Shown here piece by piece: positions 1 to 12,378 of a stretch of DNA of 47,175 bases (positions within the stretch are counted from its first letter, which is position 1; every line of letters starts with the position of its first letter). Both the position numbers and the translations under genes were made by a program. Source of the DNA: Azolla pinnata (lineage: Eukaryota > Streptophyta > Polypodiopsida > Salviniales > Salviniaceae); assembly GCA_037176905.1 (NCBI GenBank), contig JBBBWG010030477.1, positions 1 to 47,175 of the forward strand, given 5' to 3'. The notes under the pieces are model-generated. The model did no database searches and was not told where the DNA came from. It worked only from the letters and a program-made list of their open reading frames with translations.

Positions 1-178
1 TCTTGTTCTTCCCCTGTTCTTCTTCATTTCCTTCTTCTTCTTCTTCTTCTTCTTCCCCTGTTCTTCATTTCCTTCTTCTTCTTCTTCTTCTTCTTCATTT
101 CCTTCTTCTTCTTCTTCTTCTTCTTCTTCATTTCCTTCTTCTTCTTCTTCTTCTTCTTCTTTCTTTCTTTCTTTTTTT
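1..178. repeat. TTC-rich microsatellite/minisatellite
   Basis: Runs of TTC are interrupted at regular points by CATTTCC or CCCCTG, giving roughly 30-bp higher-order units, and the tract ends in a T run. An open frame of Ser, Leu and Phe codons crosses it but is only a by-product of the repeat. The array probably continues beyond the left edge of the window. Confidence 0.9.
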
Positions 179-548
179 TTTGTTTTAAGATAATGTATGT
201 TTATATTAAAATTAACATGTATGTTTATAGAAAAAAAAAACTTTGCTGTCCAAACTGCTTCAAATAAAAAAGGAGCAAAACAAGGGCAAAAAAAAACCTT
301 CTGAGGCGCTGCACTACAAAACGACATAAATCTGACTCATCCGAGGGGGACAAAGTTCGCATTGCAGCATAACTGCGAAAACTGTCGAGATTAGCTTTTC
401 CTCTTATCTTGCCTAAATGTTAAGATACTCCAGAACGCTCGCCAAATAAGAAACCGTTCTGCAAGTTCCAAGTATACTTACTACACAATGTCAAAAATAC
501 CGCAGATAATCAAATACAACCTTATGTGCTAAGGTTGGTAAAACTCTA
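179..548. other. No gene seen
   Basis: AT-rich sequence with A runs near 231 and 291. No coding frame, RNA gene or repeat was recognised. It may be the decayed 3' end of the LINE relic that follows on the minus strand. Confidence 0.5.
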
Positions 549-960
549 TCACCTTCGATGAAAACCCATTTGAAAACGTGACAAGACATTTCCTGCTAAT
601 GTTTTCCACAATTGCGATACGACTATCCATACACCTTCAACAACATGGCAAGATATAAACTCGTGTTTAGAATCTTCATCAATCGTTGTATTAAAGCCAC
701 ATGTATCGCCAGAAACGTGCCTTCGTATTAAAGTCACAACCAAAGGCAACCTACCAACTATAACACACCAAAGAAACACTTTTACACGAAAAGGAAAATG
801 AGACTTCCATCTAGCATCTAAAACTTTAGAGCACCACCTCCATGGGTAATTATCATTAGTGTTCACTCCAAATAGTGATTTCTTGTTGTAAAAAAAGTCA
901 CTTTGTCCAAGGTTCCTCCACCACCAATCGTGGGATCGACGATGATAAAAAAGGCAATTT
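549..960 (-). mobile_element. LINE (non-LTR retrotransposon) relic, zf-RVT region
   Basis: The minus-strand frame reads through residues such as WWRNLGQSDFFYNKKSLFG and then FPFRVKVFLWCVIVGRLP, followed by a Cys-bearing segment, a KHEFISCHVVEGVW-like His/Cys segment and a stop. This is the layout of the zinc-binding domain that follows the reverse transcriptase of plant LINE elements: a K(V/I)FLW segment, then C-x-C and E-H-L-F-x-x-C-x-x-x-x-x-(V/I)W. Only about 130 residues remain. The first zinc Cys pair is degraded, and no reverse transcriptase core or endonuclease is found nearby, so this is a dead 3' fragment. Family assignment is from recalled motif order, not a search. Confidence 0.7.
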
Positions 961-1725
961 TAATACTGTTTGCCAAATCTTGAGTTTTTTCTTCATAAAG
1001 TTCTTCTTCATTCTTTCTATTCATCCATGTCTTCTAGTTCTTCTTTGGCTTTGAGTCTTGCAGAACAATACAAGCACAGATGGAGGAAGAAGACAAGGGC
1101 CATGAATCCAGGCTCTCTGAACTCGTTCAAATCATTGGTGAGCATACGTCTACATACATATATACGTATACAAACATACGTATGTACATCTACATACATT
1201 ACTGGTTCAATCAAGGCTTTTGGGCTCAGAGAATCAGCTCGATCGGCAAATCGGGCAAAAAAACATGCCAGAGGCATCGTGCTACTTCGCAACCCCGAGA
1301 TCGATCATGTTGCAAACCGGCCCCTGCGTTCGATGCATAGATTGTGGGCTATAGGCAGCTGAGAATCGGCAAATATCGAAGAGCGGGTGCTATCGTTGTT
1401 TCTCTGCCAACATCTGCCGTCGATTCCCCGCATTCGTACTTCTTTTCCGTTTACAGTAGCAGCAGTATCAGCATTTGGTGTCGATTCTCGACGTTTGTCA
1501 AGGGTCCAAGGGCGAGTTATGGATCGGAGCACCAGTGCAAAAAATGTTGGAACGATGCGGCTTTGTTCGGCATCTCGGCCGTGGAGTCCATACTGCCAGA
1601 CTTAGCATCACACCAATCTGGTACCGACTAGCACTTCTTTCCATCCACATACAATATCATCAATGTCCTCCTCCATCTTCTCACCCATGATGTCGCCATA
1701 ATCACCGCATGCAACACCATCATCA
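961..1725. other. No gene supported
   Basis: Several overlapping frames of 70-130 codons exist on both strands, but none has recognisable protein character and they exclude each other. A short imperfect ACATACGTATGT-type tract lies at about 1145-1200. A promoter or untranslated exon cannot be excluded. Confidence 0.45.
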
Positions 1726-2545
1726 TCATCTATGATGCTGATGTTGATGATGGTGAAGAAGAAGATGCTGATGTTGATGATGGCGAAGAAGAAGATGCTG
1801 ATGATGATGCTGGTGAACAAGAAGATGATGATGATAGTGCTGATGTTGATGATGGCGAAGAAGAAGATGCTGATGATGATGCTGGTGAACAAGAAGATGA
1901 TGATGATGGTGCTGATGTTGATGACGGCGAAGAAGAAGATGCTGATGATGATGCTGCTGAAGAAGAAGATGATTATGAGGGTGCTGATGTTGATGATGGT
2001 GTTCTTCTTCTTCTTCTTCACCATCATCAACATCAATCATCTTCTTCTTCTTCTTCACTAGCACCATCAGCAACATCTTCTTCACCATCATCAACATCAA
2101 TCTTCTTCTTCTTCTTCTTCACTAGCACCATCAGCAACATCTTCTTCACCATCATCGGCATCAGCATTACCACCGTCGCCATCGTCTTCTTCTTCTTCTT
2201 CTTCACCACCACCATCATCAACATCTTCTTCGCAATCATCAACTGATGCATCAACATCACCATAACCATCATCAGCATCAACATCAGTATAACCATCACC
2301 ATCATCACTGCCAGCATCATCAGCATCAGCATCAACATCAGTATAACCATCACGATCATCACTACCAGCATCATCAGCATCACCATAACCATCATCAGCA
2401 TCAACATCACCAGGACCATCGTCACCATCAACATCATCATCTTCACCATCAGCATCATAATCAGCATCAGCATCAATATCTTCTCCTCTTCACCATCACC
2501 ATCATCATCATCACCATCACCATCATCATCATCATGGCTGGAAAT
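1726..2545. repeat. Opposed GAT/GAA and ATC/TTC trinucleotide arrays (inverted repeat)
   Basis: From about 1726 to 1999 the plus strand is built of GATGCTGATGTTGATGATGG plus GAAGAAGAA blocks in units of about 30 to 60 bp. At about 2000 the strand composition flips and the reverse complement follows to about 2540 as TTCTTC plus CACCATCATCAACATC blocks. At the switch, GATGTTGATGATGGTG is mirrored exactly by CACCATCATCAACATC across a TTC loop of about 17 bases. Long open frames on both strands (Asp/Glu, Met/Leu/Lys, Ser or His/Gln) follow from the triplet period. I do not call a gene. Confidence 0.85.
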
Positions 2546-2810
2546 AAAATTAATTCGAGGTCTTCCCAACATGTCGAAGAACGCTCCAACGATTCCAGCA
2601 ATTCCAACTCCCGACCACGATCTCTTGATTTCCAAGGCCCATGGAACCCCACCACCACCTCTTCAGGCCCCGATTCATCCCTCCACGATGACCCACTCTC
2701 CTTCTGAATTTGTCAGAGCGTCGCATGCATGTGGCTCATCATGGGCTTCCACGATCACCAGTCTCAACTGGTCAAGTGTGAATAGACCCTCATGGCCAAG
2801 AGAGCTTTCA

Positions 2811-3560
2811 TGGTTAGGGGGTTTACATTGTAAGAGTTTAAGGTTTGCGGTTTAAACATTTGAGAGTATAGGGTTTAGGGTTTGGGGGTTTAAGCATCGA
2901 CGAGTTTAAGGTTTGGGGTTTAAACATTCGAGAGTATAGGGTTTAGGGTTTGGGATTTAAGCATTTAGGGTTTAGGGTTTGGGGGTTTAAGCATCGCCGA
3001 GTTTAGGGTTTGGGGTTTAAGCATTTGAGAGTTGAGGATTTAGGGTTAGGGTTTAAACATTGAAGAATTTAGGGTTTAGGGTTTAAGCATCGAAGAATTT
3101 AGGGTTTGCGGGGAGGGTGCAGGTGGTGGCGCAGGACCTGGGGGAGGCAAGCGGCGGTTCGGGGAGGCTCACGGGACGGCTTTTAGGTTTTAGTTAGAGA
3201 GTTTAGGGTTTAGGGTTAAGAATTTGAGGGTACGTAGAGGGTTTAGGGTTTAGGGTTAAGAATTTGAGGGTATGTAGAGGGTTTAGGGTTTGGGGTTTAA
3301 GCATTTGAGAGTTTAGGGTTTAGGAATTAGGTTTTAAGCATTTGAGAGTTTAAGGTTTAGGAATAAGGTTTCGAGCATTTGAGAGTTTAGGGTTTAAGCA
3401 TTTGAGGGTGCAGGGTTTAGGTTTTGGGGTTTAAGCATTTGAGAGATTAGGGTTTAGGGTTTAAGCAGTTGAGGGTGCAGGGTTTAGGGTTTAAGAATTT
3501 GAGAGATTAGGGTTTCGGAATTAGGGTTTAAGCATTTGAGGGTGTAGGGTTAGGGTTTAA
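2811..3560 (+). repeat. Degenerate interstitial telomere-like tract (TTTAGGG)
   Basis: About 750 bp of GTTTAGGGTTTAGGGTTT-like sequence in TTTAGGG orientation, mixed with recurrent spacers such as TTTAAGCATTTGAGAG and AAGAATTTGAGGG. A GC-rich, non-repetitive insert of about 70 bp sits near 3108-3180. The units are too diverged to be a chromosome end; this is an old interstitial array with a higher-order unit of about 30-60 bp. Confidence 0.9.
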
Positions 3561-5834
3561 TTGTTTTCAGTGCTCAAAAGTAAGAAAGTGGGCGACTTTT
3601 AACAGCAGCAATTTCTAGGGTTTGAAAGCAAGTTCCATGGTTTCTTGGTTTTAGGGTTAGCGATTTCTGGGCGAGGAGCTTGCCCTCTTTGCTCGACGTG
3701 CTCTTCATGAAGCAGATCGATTCCAACAGATTCAACAGCAAATTGCTCTTGTTGAGTTGCAACAGATTCGCGAAAGCTTCAACATCGTTCGGTTCCATCT
3801 GTGTCATCATACGGAGGAAAACCTCGCCGTTGGGGACTCTCTGAGCTTGGATCCACAAGAACTGTGCACAGTTTGGATCGAGAAAATAAACGTGGTCGGT
3901 AGAACAGACAGAAGCCATGGGGAATTTCAACAGCTAGAGCTGAAGAGAGGCAGTTTCACGTCGCTGTTTGTTCTGATGCCATGGATTTACCGATACAAAG
4001 CGGTCGAGGAAAGCATATGCGACTGTAGGTCCGATGATTTTGCCAGAAGAAATGGTGCTATTTGCGATACAGTCCAAGATGTTAGATCGAGAAGCGACAG
4101 AATGTACAAGCTTTGCTCCGATTGCTGTGGAGGTTGAAATCGAGATCGACAAGTGGAACAGGATGTACAAGAAATGGTGCTATTTGCTCTGATTTGCCAA
4201 GGATATCGATACCAACGATCAAAAGCATATCTGGTCACCATGGATGCTGATGTATTTGATCAATTGGTAATCTCTTCGACATGCTCGAGAATTTGGATTT
4301 GACACAATACAACAAGCAAATGACTGTGAATCGGTGCCCAGAGAAGACGACAAGTATGGGCTTCCGAAGTTTTTCATGTTCGAAGTGGATCGTTCACATG
4401 AATGCCTCATCTGCAAATCAAGCTCTCTATTGTACTATGATCTGATCGATCGCTCAATATGCTCTTTCTCTGTTTTGTGCAAAGATAAGAAGATTAAGTG
4501 CTCCCACGTCGGATTTGTTTGTGATTGATATAGTCATTGGCCTTTTCTTCTACCCATTGACTCGCAAAACCTCATCTGGTATATATATATATATATATAT
4601 ATAGATGATCAAGCCATGAAATGCTAGAAAGGACACGCAATGAAAGTTTCAAATTTATTTCGGCATGTGATTTGAACAAGTGTGCAGCGCTTTCGCTTCC
4701 ATATAAAAGACTTCGACAAATCGTTTTTCCACGTAGATTGGTCAACTAAACAACAAATGGGAACAAATATGTTACAAAAACTTGCCTCGTGTCGGAAACA
4801 AGAGCTTGATAAGAAACAAGAGCCCATTTCAGATAAAACTCAGGCCATCAAGCTGTGTATCAAATTCAAGCCAGCAATCCATCTACTGAAACTGTAGACT
4901 TGAGAGCCCAAAAAGACTTCCATATGGGCTCCATACAGATCACAATTTACGCCCGCGAAAGCCATCTAAGTGAAGCATCAGAAGAGTACTTTCATTCCAT
5001 ATGCTTCATGGCATCTCACGTGTCGTCTGATTTTGATCTCAAATCTCACTGGGCATATCAGTTAACAAACCTGAGAAATAAAATCAAAAGCATAGCCACC
5101 AATGGAGTTTTCACCAAATTAGAGAGCAGGGATCAAAAGTTTATATCCCAGTCTATTGGCAGCTCACACACAAAACACCTTCACCTGTGCCGAGATAATG
5201 CACCGCGGTGATGAAGGGTTTTACGGTGCACCTACATCTGTGATATTCCATAAAAATTCTCAATTCAACAAACTAACAGATGTAGAAAGAACCTGCCAAA
5301 TCCTTTTAACTTACATAGTAAAGAAAAAGCACAAGAGAATGATTACCTGGTATCTGCGAGCAGAATTTTAAGTGTAGAGAAAATCATGTTGATGCAAGAA
5401 GTGACCTGCGACTAAGGGCCACAATTGTACCAAATAGGAACACACATTGGACATCTAAAACTCCGAACCGCAACAAATAAAAATTGAAGTAAACCACAAA
5501 ATTTCCCATATCTACCACCCATCACTGTCCTGACACACAAAAGGTGACTTTGACTATGCATTAGAGTTTTTAGGAGACATGCTGCTCAGTGCATAGAGTT
5601 GATAAAAACACCATACATACATATCGCTGTGCAAGAAGACAGCAGCAGCAGTCAAGAATACTGTTGCTTCATGGCCAAAAAAACAAAGCGTTCACTCTTC
5701 TGCATACCTTTCCTATATCTCTGGCTTTTGCACAAATTGGATGTGCACCCGACATTTCATTTCCATTTACCTTTTAGACACATGGCCTTTCTACACAGAG
5801 GGAATCACTCATAGTATTTCCATTCACTCTCATG
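3561..5834. other. No gene recognised; distal part probably 3' flank of the minus-strand gene
   Basis: The best frames (minus 3574-3930, plus 3757-4137, minus 3934-4241) overlap one another and match no family I know. A phrase of about 17 bases, AGAAATGGTGCTATTTGC, occurs twice (near 4048 and 4169), which hints at a decayed duplicated or transposon-derived segment. The part nearest 5834 lies just after the stop of the next gene on the minus strand and likely holds its 3' untranslated region. Confidence 0.4.
4577..4603. repeat. (TA)n microsatellite
   Basis: About twelve TA dinucleotides in a row, flanked by unique sequence. Confidence 0.9.
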
Positions 5835-8800
5835 TCATTGTCCATCTGGATCAGAATCAGAATCAGAGGAAGACATGCCTGAGGACCAACTCTTCCTCCT
5901 AACGTTAAACTGGCTCTTCACGTTGAGCATCTTCTTCTCTCGCATCTGAGAAGCATTAATATCATATCAAGATAGGATCCCACAAACCTGCGGTGCTATG
6001 CAAGAAACCAAAGTTGGAACTAAAATTGATTTTGACATAGATTACCTGATAAAAGGCATTAATCTCTTCCTCTGTCAGCTCACTGCCTTCTGCATTCTCT
6101 TCCCACCCAAGCGAACGCATAAATGCCGCTTCTTCTTCTTCAGAATCCAATACCTGCATATTGTCTGCCTCCTTCTCTGAAGAATCCAGTTCTGGACTCT
6201 CATTCATTCCCATGGTTAAGCCTTCTCTATCCCCATCGCTATGTATCTCAGGAACAAATTCAACAGTGAGAGGATCACCTCCACCATTCTCTTCTTCAGT
6301 TCCATGACTTACTGTCATCATATCACTGTTTGTCTGAACTGCTGACTCAGATTTCGAAGTCGACTTCTTTCTGAGAGTGTTAAAAAATTCACTTCTATTT
6401 TGAGCTTGTATAGAGGATCTCTTATCTTGATCCAAAGAGTCCTTGAAACGCAAGGCTGGTATTCCTGGCTGTTGAGAAGCTTCACGAACATCATGAGGTT
6501 TCTTGAGTTGGGAAATACCATGTGCTGCAGAAACAGCCACAGCAGTTGAGATAATAGCATTTCCATTGCTCCCTTCCGGTTTTGCAGTCGTCATACTACC
6601 ATCTTTGCTTGGCTTCAACACTAGTAGCTTCCCCTGTGAAGAATGCTTTTGTGTATCGAGTTTACCAGAGCTTGATCTGTTTACAGATTGCAATGATCCT
6701 GACAATTGGCTCGATTTCACTGCAGTAGGTGTATTCTCAACAGGGCGAGTTGCCTTTGACTTTGATTTCTCTGTCAAACTCTGCACACGTGATGTAAAAA
6801 TAAACAATACTACATAAGAAAGATCATAGACATAAATCCATACCATGGATAGCTGATCTAAGAAGCCTATGGCAAATCCTCATTTGCCTCAGAGGCGCTT
6901 ACTTGAGATCATGAAACAAAAACACTTAACTTCTAACAATGTGAAAATTAGGCACATAGTAGACAAGTTTATATTGGTTTGTTTCCTAAAATAGGACCAC
7001 TGAAGTTAAAACATTTTGCCAATAACTTGATTGATGGCTGTTTCTAAAAGGATGCATATTACTCATTAAGGCCAAAACAGTTTGCAATTAACTTGATGGC
7101 ATATAAAGCAAGATCATAGCCAAATAAATCCATAAAGTGAGTAGCTTTACTAAGAAACTTATAGTGAATTCTCAGTCAACCTAATGGCACTAACATGATA
7201 TCATGAGGCAAGTCACCTCATTTCTAAAGCAAGGATATTAGGCATAAAACACATGAAAAACAAGGGACAACTTGATTCACCCAGATTCCAGACACAATGT
7301 TTACTTCTCACTAAAAATCCAGGGTTTCGTCTGTAGCACTCAGATACAGCTAGGACTTCACTATTTATAACCTAAAGTTATTCAACTTTGGTTTTACATT
7401 AATCTTATGACCTTTTGATAAACTATATACCAAATGATCTTCTTTAAATAGAAAAGATTGTACACTTATGGGCTCTTTCTCAATTCTTAATCCAACTGGA
7501 ACTAGTGACGAGGTTCAATCAAAATTTGTGCATATGCAATTACAGTGGGGCCTTAGAAAAGCAAGTTCTATCAAGTATCTACAAAGGGAACTGCACAAAC
7601 CAGCTATCCTCAGGAGAATTTTCACAGTAACTTGTTGAACACTCTGAATAGGGTGTATTAAAAGAAATATGGGTGAAGTACAAACCTCTGCATCACAACC
7701 TAAAACATCAATATCCTCCTCTGGCATTATCAACCGTCTATTGCTCAATTACGAAGAATATAGACTCCTACCTTCCTTTGACACCCATCCTAATTAAACT
7801 TACTTAAGGAGGGACTTCATTACCTTCTGCAATTTGGACACAACCAAGGTTCTCATGAACGGAGTAACGCAGATTTAAGCTTCTCTATTTCATCAAGGTC
7901 GGACTTCTAGGCTCTAGACTTGGGGCTACAAGGTTGCACTCTGTTTAATACACTTCATAGTAAGATATTGTTTCTTGCAAAATACTACTGTATGGGCCTT
8001 AAATGCTTTTGCAACTAATCCTAAAAATAAATTCTAGATCTCACTTCTGAAAGTAGATTAAAAAAAACCTTAGGCAGATAACCTATCTGGGGACTTGTTT
8101 TTCAGCCCAGAAATGAGTAACACAACTAATCACAGAAACTAGTTAAGTTGACAATGTATACCTAAGCATACCTTCAATTACCATTCAGAACAAGAATCCC
8201 TAAATTACACTCAGACAATAGCTATTAGCTTATACTTTATTATGACTACAAAATTTCTATAAAATATCATTATGCATTACTCAAAACTATACCATGGCTT
8301 TAGGTAGTGTTGGTGTCATTGGAATTAACTGTCTCGACTGCTTCAATGCTAAGCTTTCCAGTCTCTGTGTTTCAGCAGATACCTGTGATATAAAAAGGAA
8401 TGAACAGCAATTAATAAATGATGGTTGTGACCAATTAAGCACAGCAACCGCGAATAAAAATACCTGGGGTGGCATTCGCACTCGTGGAGGATTTTGAGTA
8501 ATAGTCTCTGCCATGTTCAACACAGAGACTGACGAGGCAGCAGTAGATGCAGAAGAAACTGAAGATGCCATGGTACAATTAGTGATACTAGGACCATTGT
8601 GTCCAAAGCTAGTACTTTGAATACTCCCGTTCAGAGAGGGAGCTTCTGCAAGGGCTGAACTCCATAATTCTCCTCTTATGGATCCACCATTAATAGATGA
8701 AGCATTAACACCAATACCTCCAACTAATCCTGCTCTTCCCATATCTAAACGAGAAGAACCCAATTGACCTAGGCGAGGGCTGGCAATACTAGCAATACCA

Positions 8801-10256
8801 CTGGGACTCATGAGAATACTTCCGGATTTATCTTCGGTACTTAACGATGGAAAGTTACGTTCAAATACAGCTTTCTGCATACTTACAGAGAAGCTACCAG
8901 ACATAGATGGCAATGGTGAAGATAGACCAATCGCATCACCGTTTTTACCAGGAACACCATCAGATACCTTAGGGGTTAAACCCATAGACATAGATCGCTT
9001 GAGCTTTGGATCACTTTCATATTTACCAGGTATTGATATCCTCAGTTTTCTATTCTCGACATAGTCCCTGAACTTTTCTCTATCATCTGTACTGAAGACT
9101 GATCGTGATTCACCTTCACTGGACCGCAGTTCTCTCTCATTATCTTGTTCCCATTCCTGAGAATTACCTCGATGAGGATCTCTGACTGCATCATAACTTC
9201 GATTTGAGGATGCACCATCATACGTTCTTTTGGACGATGCACTACGATTTACATTATAGTGCAGACGTTCTGGGGTCAGAGTTTCTGTGTCTTTAACCCC
9301 TCTATCAAGTGAATTACCAGTGTTACTTCTCCGAATAGTAGGTGGATTTGTTCTTTCAGAAGAAGCTGATCCTCGAAGAAAATTAGAATCCGATCTAATG
9401 CCTGTAGTTTGCTGCGTTAATCTGTGCCTAGAAAATGTGTTACTTGCATCATCTGCCCCAAACCAGTGAATATTATGTTACTTTGACATTAATGATCTCC
9501 AGAATGTAAAAGCAGATTAATAGAATTACAAGGAACATCACATGAGCATAAATATGAAAGCAACGAGTGTTTCAACAACAATACAGACGTACTTCTAAGA
9601 GATGGCATAAAGGTGCACAATATACATCATCGCAGTAAAAAGCAACATACATTTGACATTCAACAATGTTCATGAAGGGTATAGTATCAAAATTTAAGCG
9701 TCACAAAAGTTCCAGGACGTGAGTATGTCTGTTCATGATCCAGAGAAGGTGCACGACATATCTTAAATCTTAAATCTTGAAGCAAACAACAATATTTGAG
9801 AAATTTTTAGAATGTTATGACATGAAATTGGCAATCTATAAACAGCCAAGTTCAGTGGTTTAACTTACCTTCAAAACAAACAATTGTTGAGTTCAGTCTT
9901 TATCAAACTACACTTTCAGAATACTTTTATATCAGATGATTGGTATGCTTAAGCCTCACCATACTAGCAATATTATTGGTACGTCCAAACCTCATTCATG
10001 CTAAACAGTTGGCATGTTCAAACCTGATCCATTCTAAACGACTATCATATTCTAACTACATCCATGTTAGATGAATCATATTCTTGAACTTCCTGTCTCT
10101 GCTAGGTTTAGATTGAGAACTTCAAACAAAAAAGGTAAAAGAATGAAACAAATTCCTTGAAGTACCTTCATGAGAACCAGGGTGAGATGTTGGTAGCACG
10201 CCACCAGGAGACCCTTTGAGCCATTCTGGTATCAAAGAGGGCTCACTTCTCTCCAT
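5835..10256 (-). CDS. Plant-conserved Ser-rich protein of unknown function, 5 exons, 671 aa
   Basis: Coding exons on the minus strand: 10256-10166, 9452-8464, 8382-8293, 6780-6046, 5945-5835. All junctions are GT-AG and lengths sum to 2016 nt. The start gives MERSEPSLIPEWLKGSPG, an N-terminus I recall from uncharacterised proteins throughout land plants. Exon 2 (residues 31-360) is polar, rich in Ser, Arg and Asp, with FERNFPSL near residue 210; exon 3 holds ETQRLESLALKQSRQLIP; exon 4 ends with the acidic block SEEEEAAFMRSLGWEEN followed by LTEEEINAFYQ; exon 5 is basic then ends in an SDSDSD tail. No enzyme domain, signal peptide or membrane segment is visible. The composition suggests a mostly disordered, possibly nuclear protein (inference). 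The ends and the conserved SLGWEEN segment make the model reliable; the function is unknown. Intron 3 (6781-8292) is the longest at 1.5 kb. Confidence 0.88.
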
Positions 10257-11385
10257 GAGAAACATTTACCATTGTCGTGGATGTGATTCCACACACCTCA
10301 CTGAATTAACGGTTCATCAAACTTGCAAATTCCTCCACTCCTTTTGAAAGCGAGTCAGGAGATAACGATTAAAATGAAAAGAGCTCTCCACAAAACTTTG
10401 GAGTAATTATGTGACTTATGAGTATTGACTGTTAGGTTGATGCTTGTTCTCCAGATGTTCTCTGTTTGAAAGCAGCAAATCGATCACTCACTATCTACAT
10501 GAATGGTTGACAAAATCCACAGTTGGATCCCTCCCTGTATCTTTATCATCCATCTTTCATGGTCTCTGCTTAGAATCTAGAGCAGACTCTATAACCTCAT
10601 GCATGTCCATACTGCCAAAATATGGAGGAAATAGATTTACATGACCATAGATGTCTTTGACTCGTGTAAAAGCGTTTCTTCTTCCAAAGGATTTTAAAAA
10701 CCTCTGATCTTCAGCAAAAATAAACCTAACCCTAAAGAAATTTCCACCGTCCAAGAAGCTTCTCTTTGAAAAAGCCGCAAACTTGAACATGCACTTGCCC
10801 AGAGTATAAACAGCTCTGTCTTCTCAGAGAAAAGCATAAATCGAAAGTATATACTGAGTGTCTGCAATGATAAACTTCACACACGCAAACAACAAAGCTC
10901 TGGAGGAAGGTAATCCTGAAAAAAGATTTCTCAGCTGTCCATGAACGTTTTATCTTTAGCAGAAACAAATCTATAGGTATCTTGAACAGACACTGTCGAG
11001 TATGAAAAGTTCTGATTTTTCCAAGCCGGAACCTCAGCCCTTAACAAAATTTCCACTGTCAACGGAGACTATCTTCCCAAGACTGTGAACAGAAGATAAT
11101 ATATCCTTTCACGATAGAGAACTGAATAAAGACGAATCCACAAAGGCGGTGGAAGCAAGAAACCCCTAGCTTTTTTGTCTGCCTCTGCTGAAAGAGCTAA
11201 TTTCAACAGAGAGGCAAGTATTTATGTATATAAAAGGAAGTTGAACTGCCAAGCGGGGGAAAAAATCGAACCCTAACACAGCAGCTTACTTGCCAAGTAA
11301 CCTTCTTCTAAGGTTGCAAGAAGAAAACGGCGCACGTCTCTGTGAGTGATAGAAGCTTCGCAGTGATATAAATATAGATGAGACG
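10257..11385 (-). other. 5' flank / untranslated leader of the minus-strand Ser-rich gene
   Basis: No coding frame of merit. On the minus strand the sequence is pyrimidine-rich, as plant leaders often are, and contains weak internal repeats (KRSFLDGG-like and KRSW-like phrases in translation near 10750 and 10930). A TATATAAAAGG string on the plus strand at about 11228 reads as CCTTTTATATA on the minus strand; either could be a TATA element but neither is well placed. Confidence 0.4.
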
Positions 11386-11389
11386 GGGG

Positions 11390-11905
11390 GGGCTGAAGAA
11401 GAGGAAGAAGAAGAAGACGAAGACGACGACGAAGGGGACGAAAGCGGCCGATTCCAAGGCCAGAATCGCGACCGGGACAGGGACGCGCAAAGGAGAGGAA
11501 GGAGCCCTAGATTTCTGCGCGGTCCAGCTTCCGTTTGCGGCGATATGGTGAGGACGGAGAGGAGCTCCTTCTTTCTCCCTGCGGCGAGCGATGTTCGAGA
11601 AGGATTGAAGCCTTTCCTTCGGAGAGGAGCTCCTTTCTGCCTGCGGCAAGCGATGTTCAAGAAGGGGGGGGGAGGCGACGAGCGATGGCTGGCTGCAGAC
11701 GAGGGAGAGGGGCCGAAGGCGACGAAACGATGGCGAGGAAAGAGGGAAAAAGAGGAAGGAAAGGAAAAGGCAGAAGAAGGAAGCGAGTCGTGGCTATGGC
11801 GACGAGAAAGCTCCCGACCGAAGAACACAGAGAGAAAGAAAGAGAGAAAGAAGAAGAAGAAGAAGAACAACAACAAAATAGAAACAAACAGCAAAAGATG
11901 AAGTA
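11390..11905. repeat. Purine-rich (plus strand) GAA/GGA tract
   Basis: Strong strand asymmetry: the plus strand is dominated by GA, GAAGAA and GGAGAGG, the minus strand by CT. A near-repeat of about 75 bp (GGAGAGGAGCTCCTT context, near 11556 and 11620) is included. Overlapping long frames on both strands are products of the low complexity. It is a candidate for an untranslated first exon of the minus-strand gene at 5.8-10.3 kb. Confidence 0.55.
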
Positions 11906-12079
11906 ACAAAGACGACCGATAATAACAACAAATAATAACTAAATAAATAAACAAATAATAACCAAATAAATAAATAATAGCACTTATTTTTTCTTATTGA
12001 ACAATAAGTTATAACCATATTTACTTTTTAGTTTTCTTCTCTTCTAAGTCCTTTTTTTTTACTTCTAAATATTCACTGC

Positions 12080-12081
<2 letters not shown>

Positions 12082-12123
<42 letters not shown>
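12082..12123. repeat. (TTA)n microsatellite
   Basis: About fourteen uninterrupted TTA triplets. Confidence 0.92.
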
Positions 12124-12124
<1 letters not shown>

Positions 12125-12378
12125 ACTCTCTCCGGCTTTTTAATTCCTCCCCCCCTTTTTATTTATTTATTTATTTTATTTATTGCTTCTTTATTGGATT
12201 ATGATTTGTTTTTTTGCGGCTTTTATTTATGTACATGTGTTTTGATTTCATTGCGTAATTTCGCTTCTGCTTCGTTTTATTGCTTAATTAGGGCGCTCTT
12301 GTTGCTTTGGTTATGATTCTCTCCGTTTGCCTGATTACGATTCTTGTTGGCTTAATTTCTATTACGTTGCTTATTTAG

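Noticed and set aside
1608-2707. Overlapping open frames of 100-200 codons on both strands
   Set aside because: All are translations of the trinucleotide arrays (poly Met/Leu/Lys, His/Gln, Asp/Gly) and exclude each other; none has a conserved feature.
3574-4241. Minus frames of 118 and 84 codons and a plus frame of 126 codons
   Set aside because: They overlap, resemble no family I know, and show no consistent splice structure. Possibly a decayed transposon, but I see no diagnostic motif.
11286-11954. Minus frame of 222 codons and plus frames of about 120 codons
   Set aside because: They lie in a strongly purine-asymmetric stretch and consist of Ser/Phe/Leu or Glu/Lys/Arg runs; better explained as leader or low-complexity DNA.
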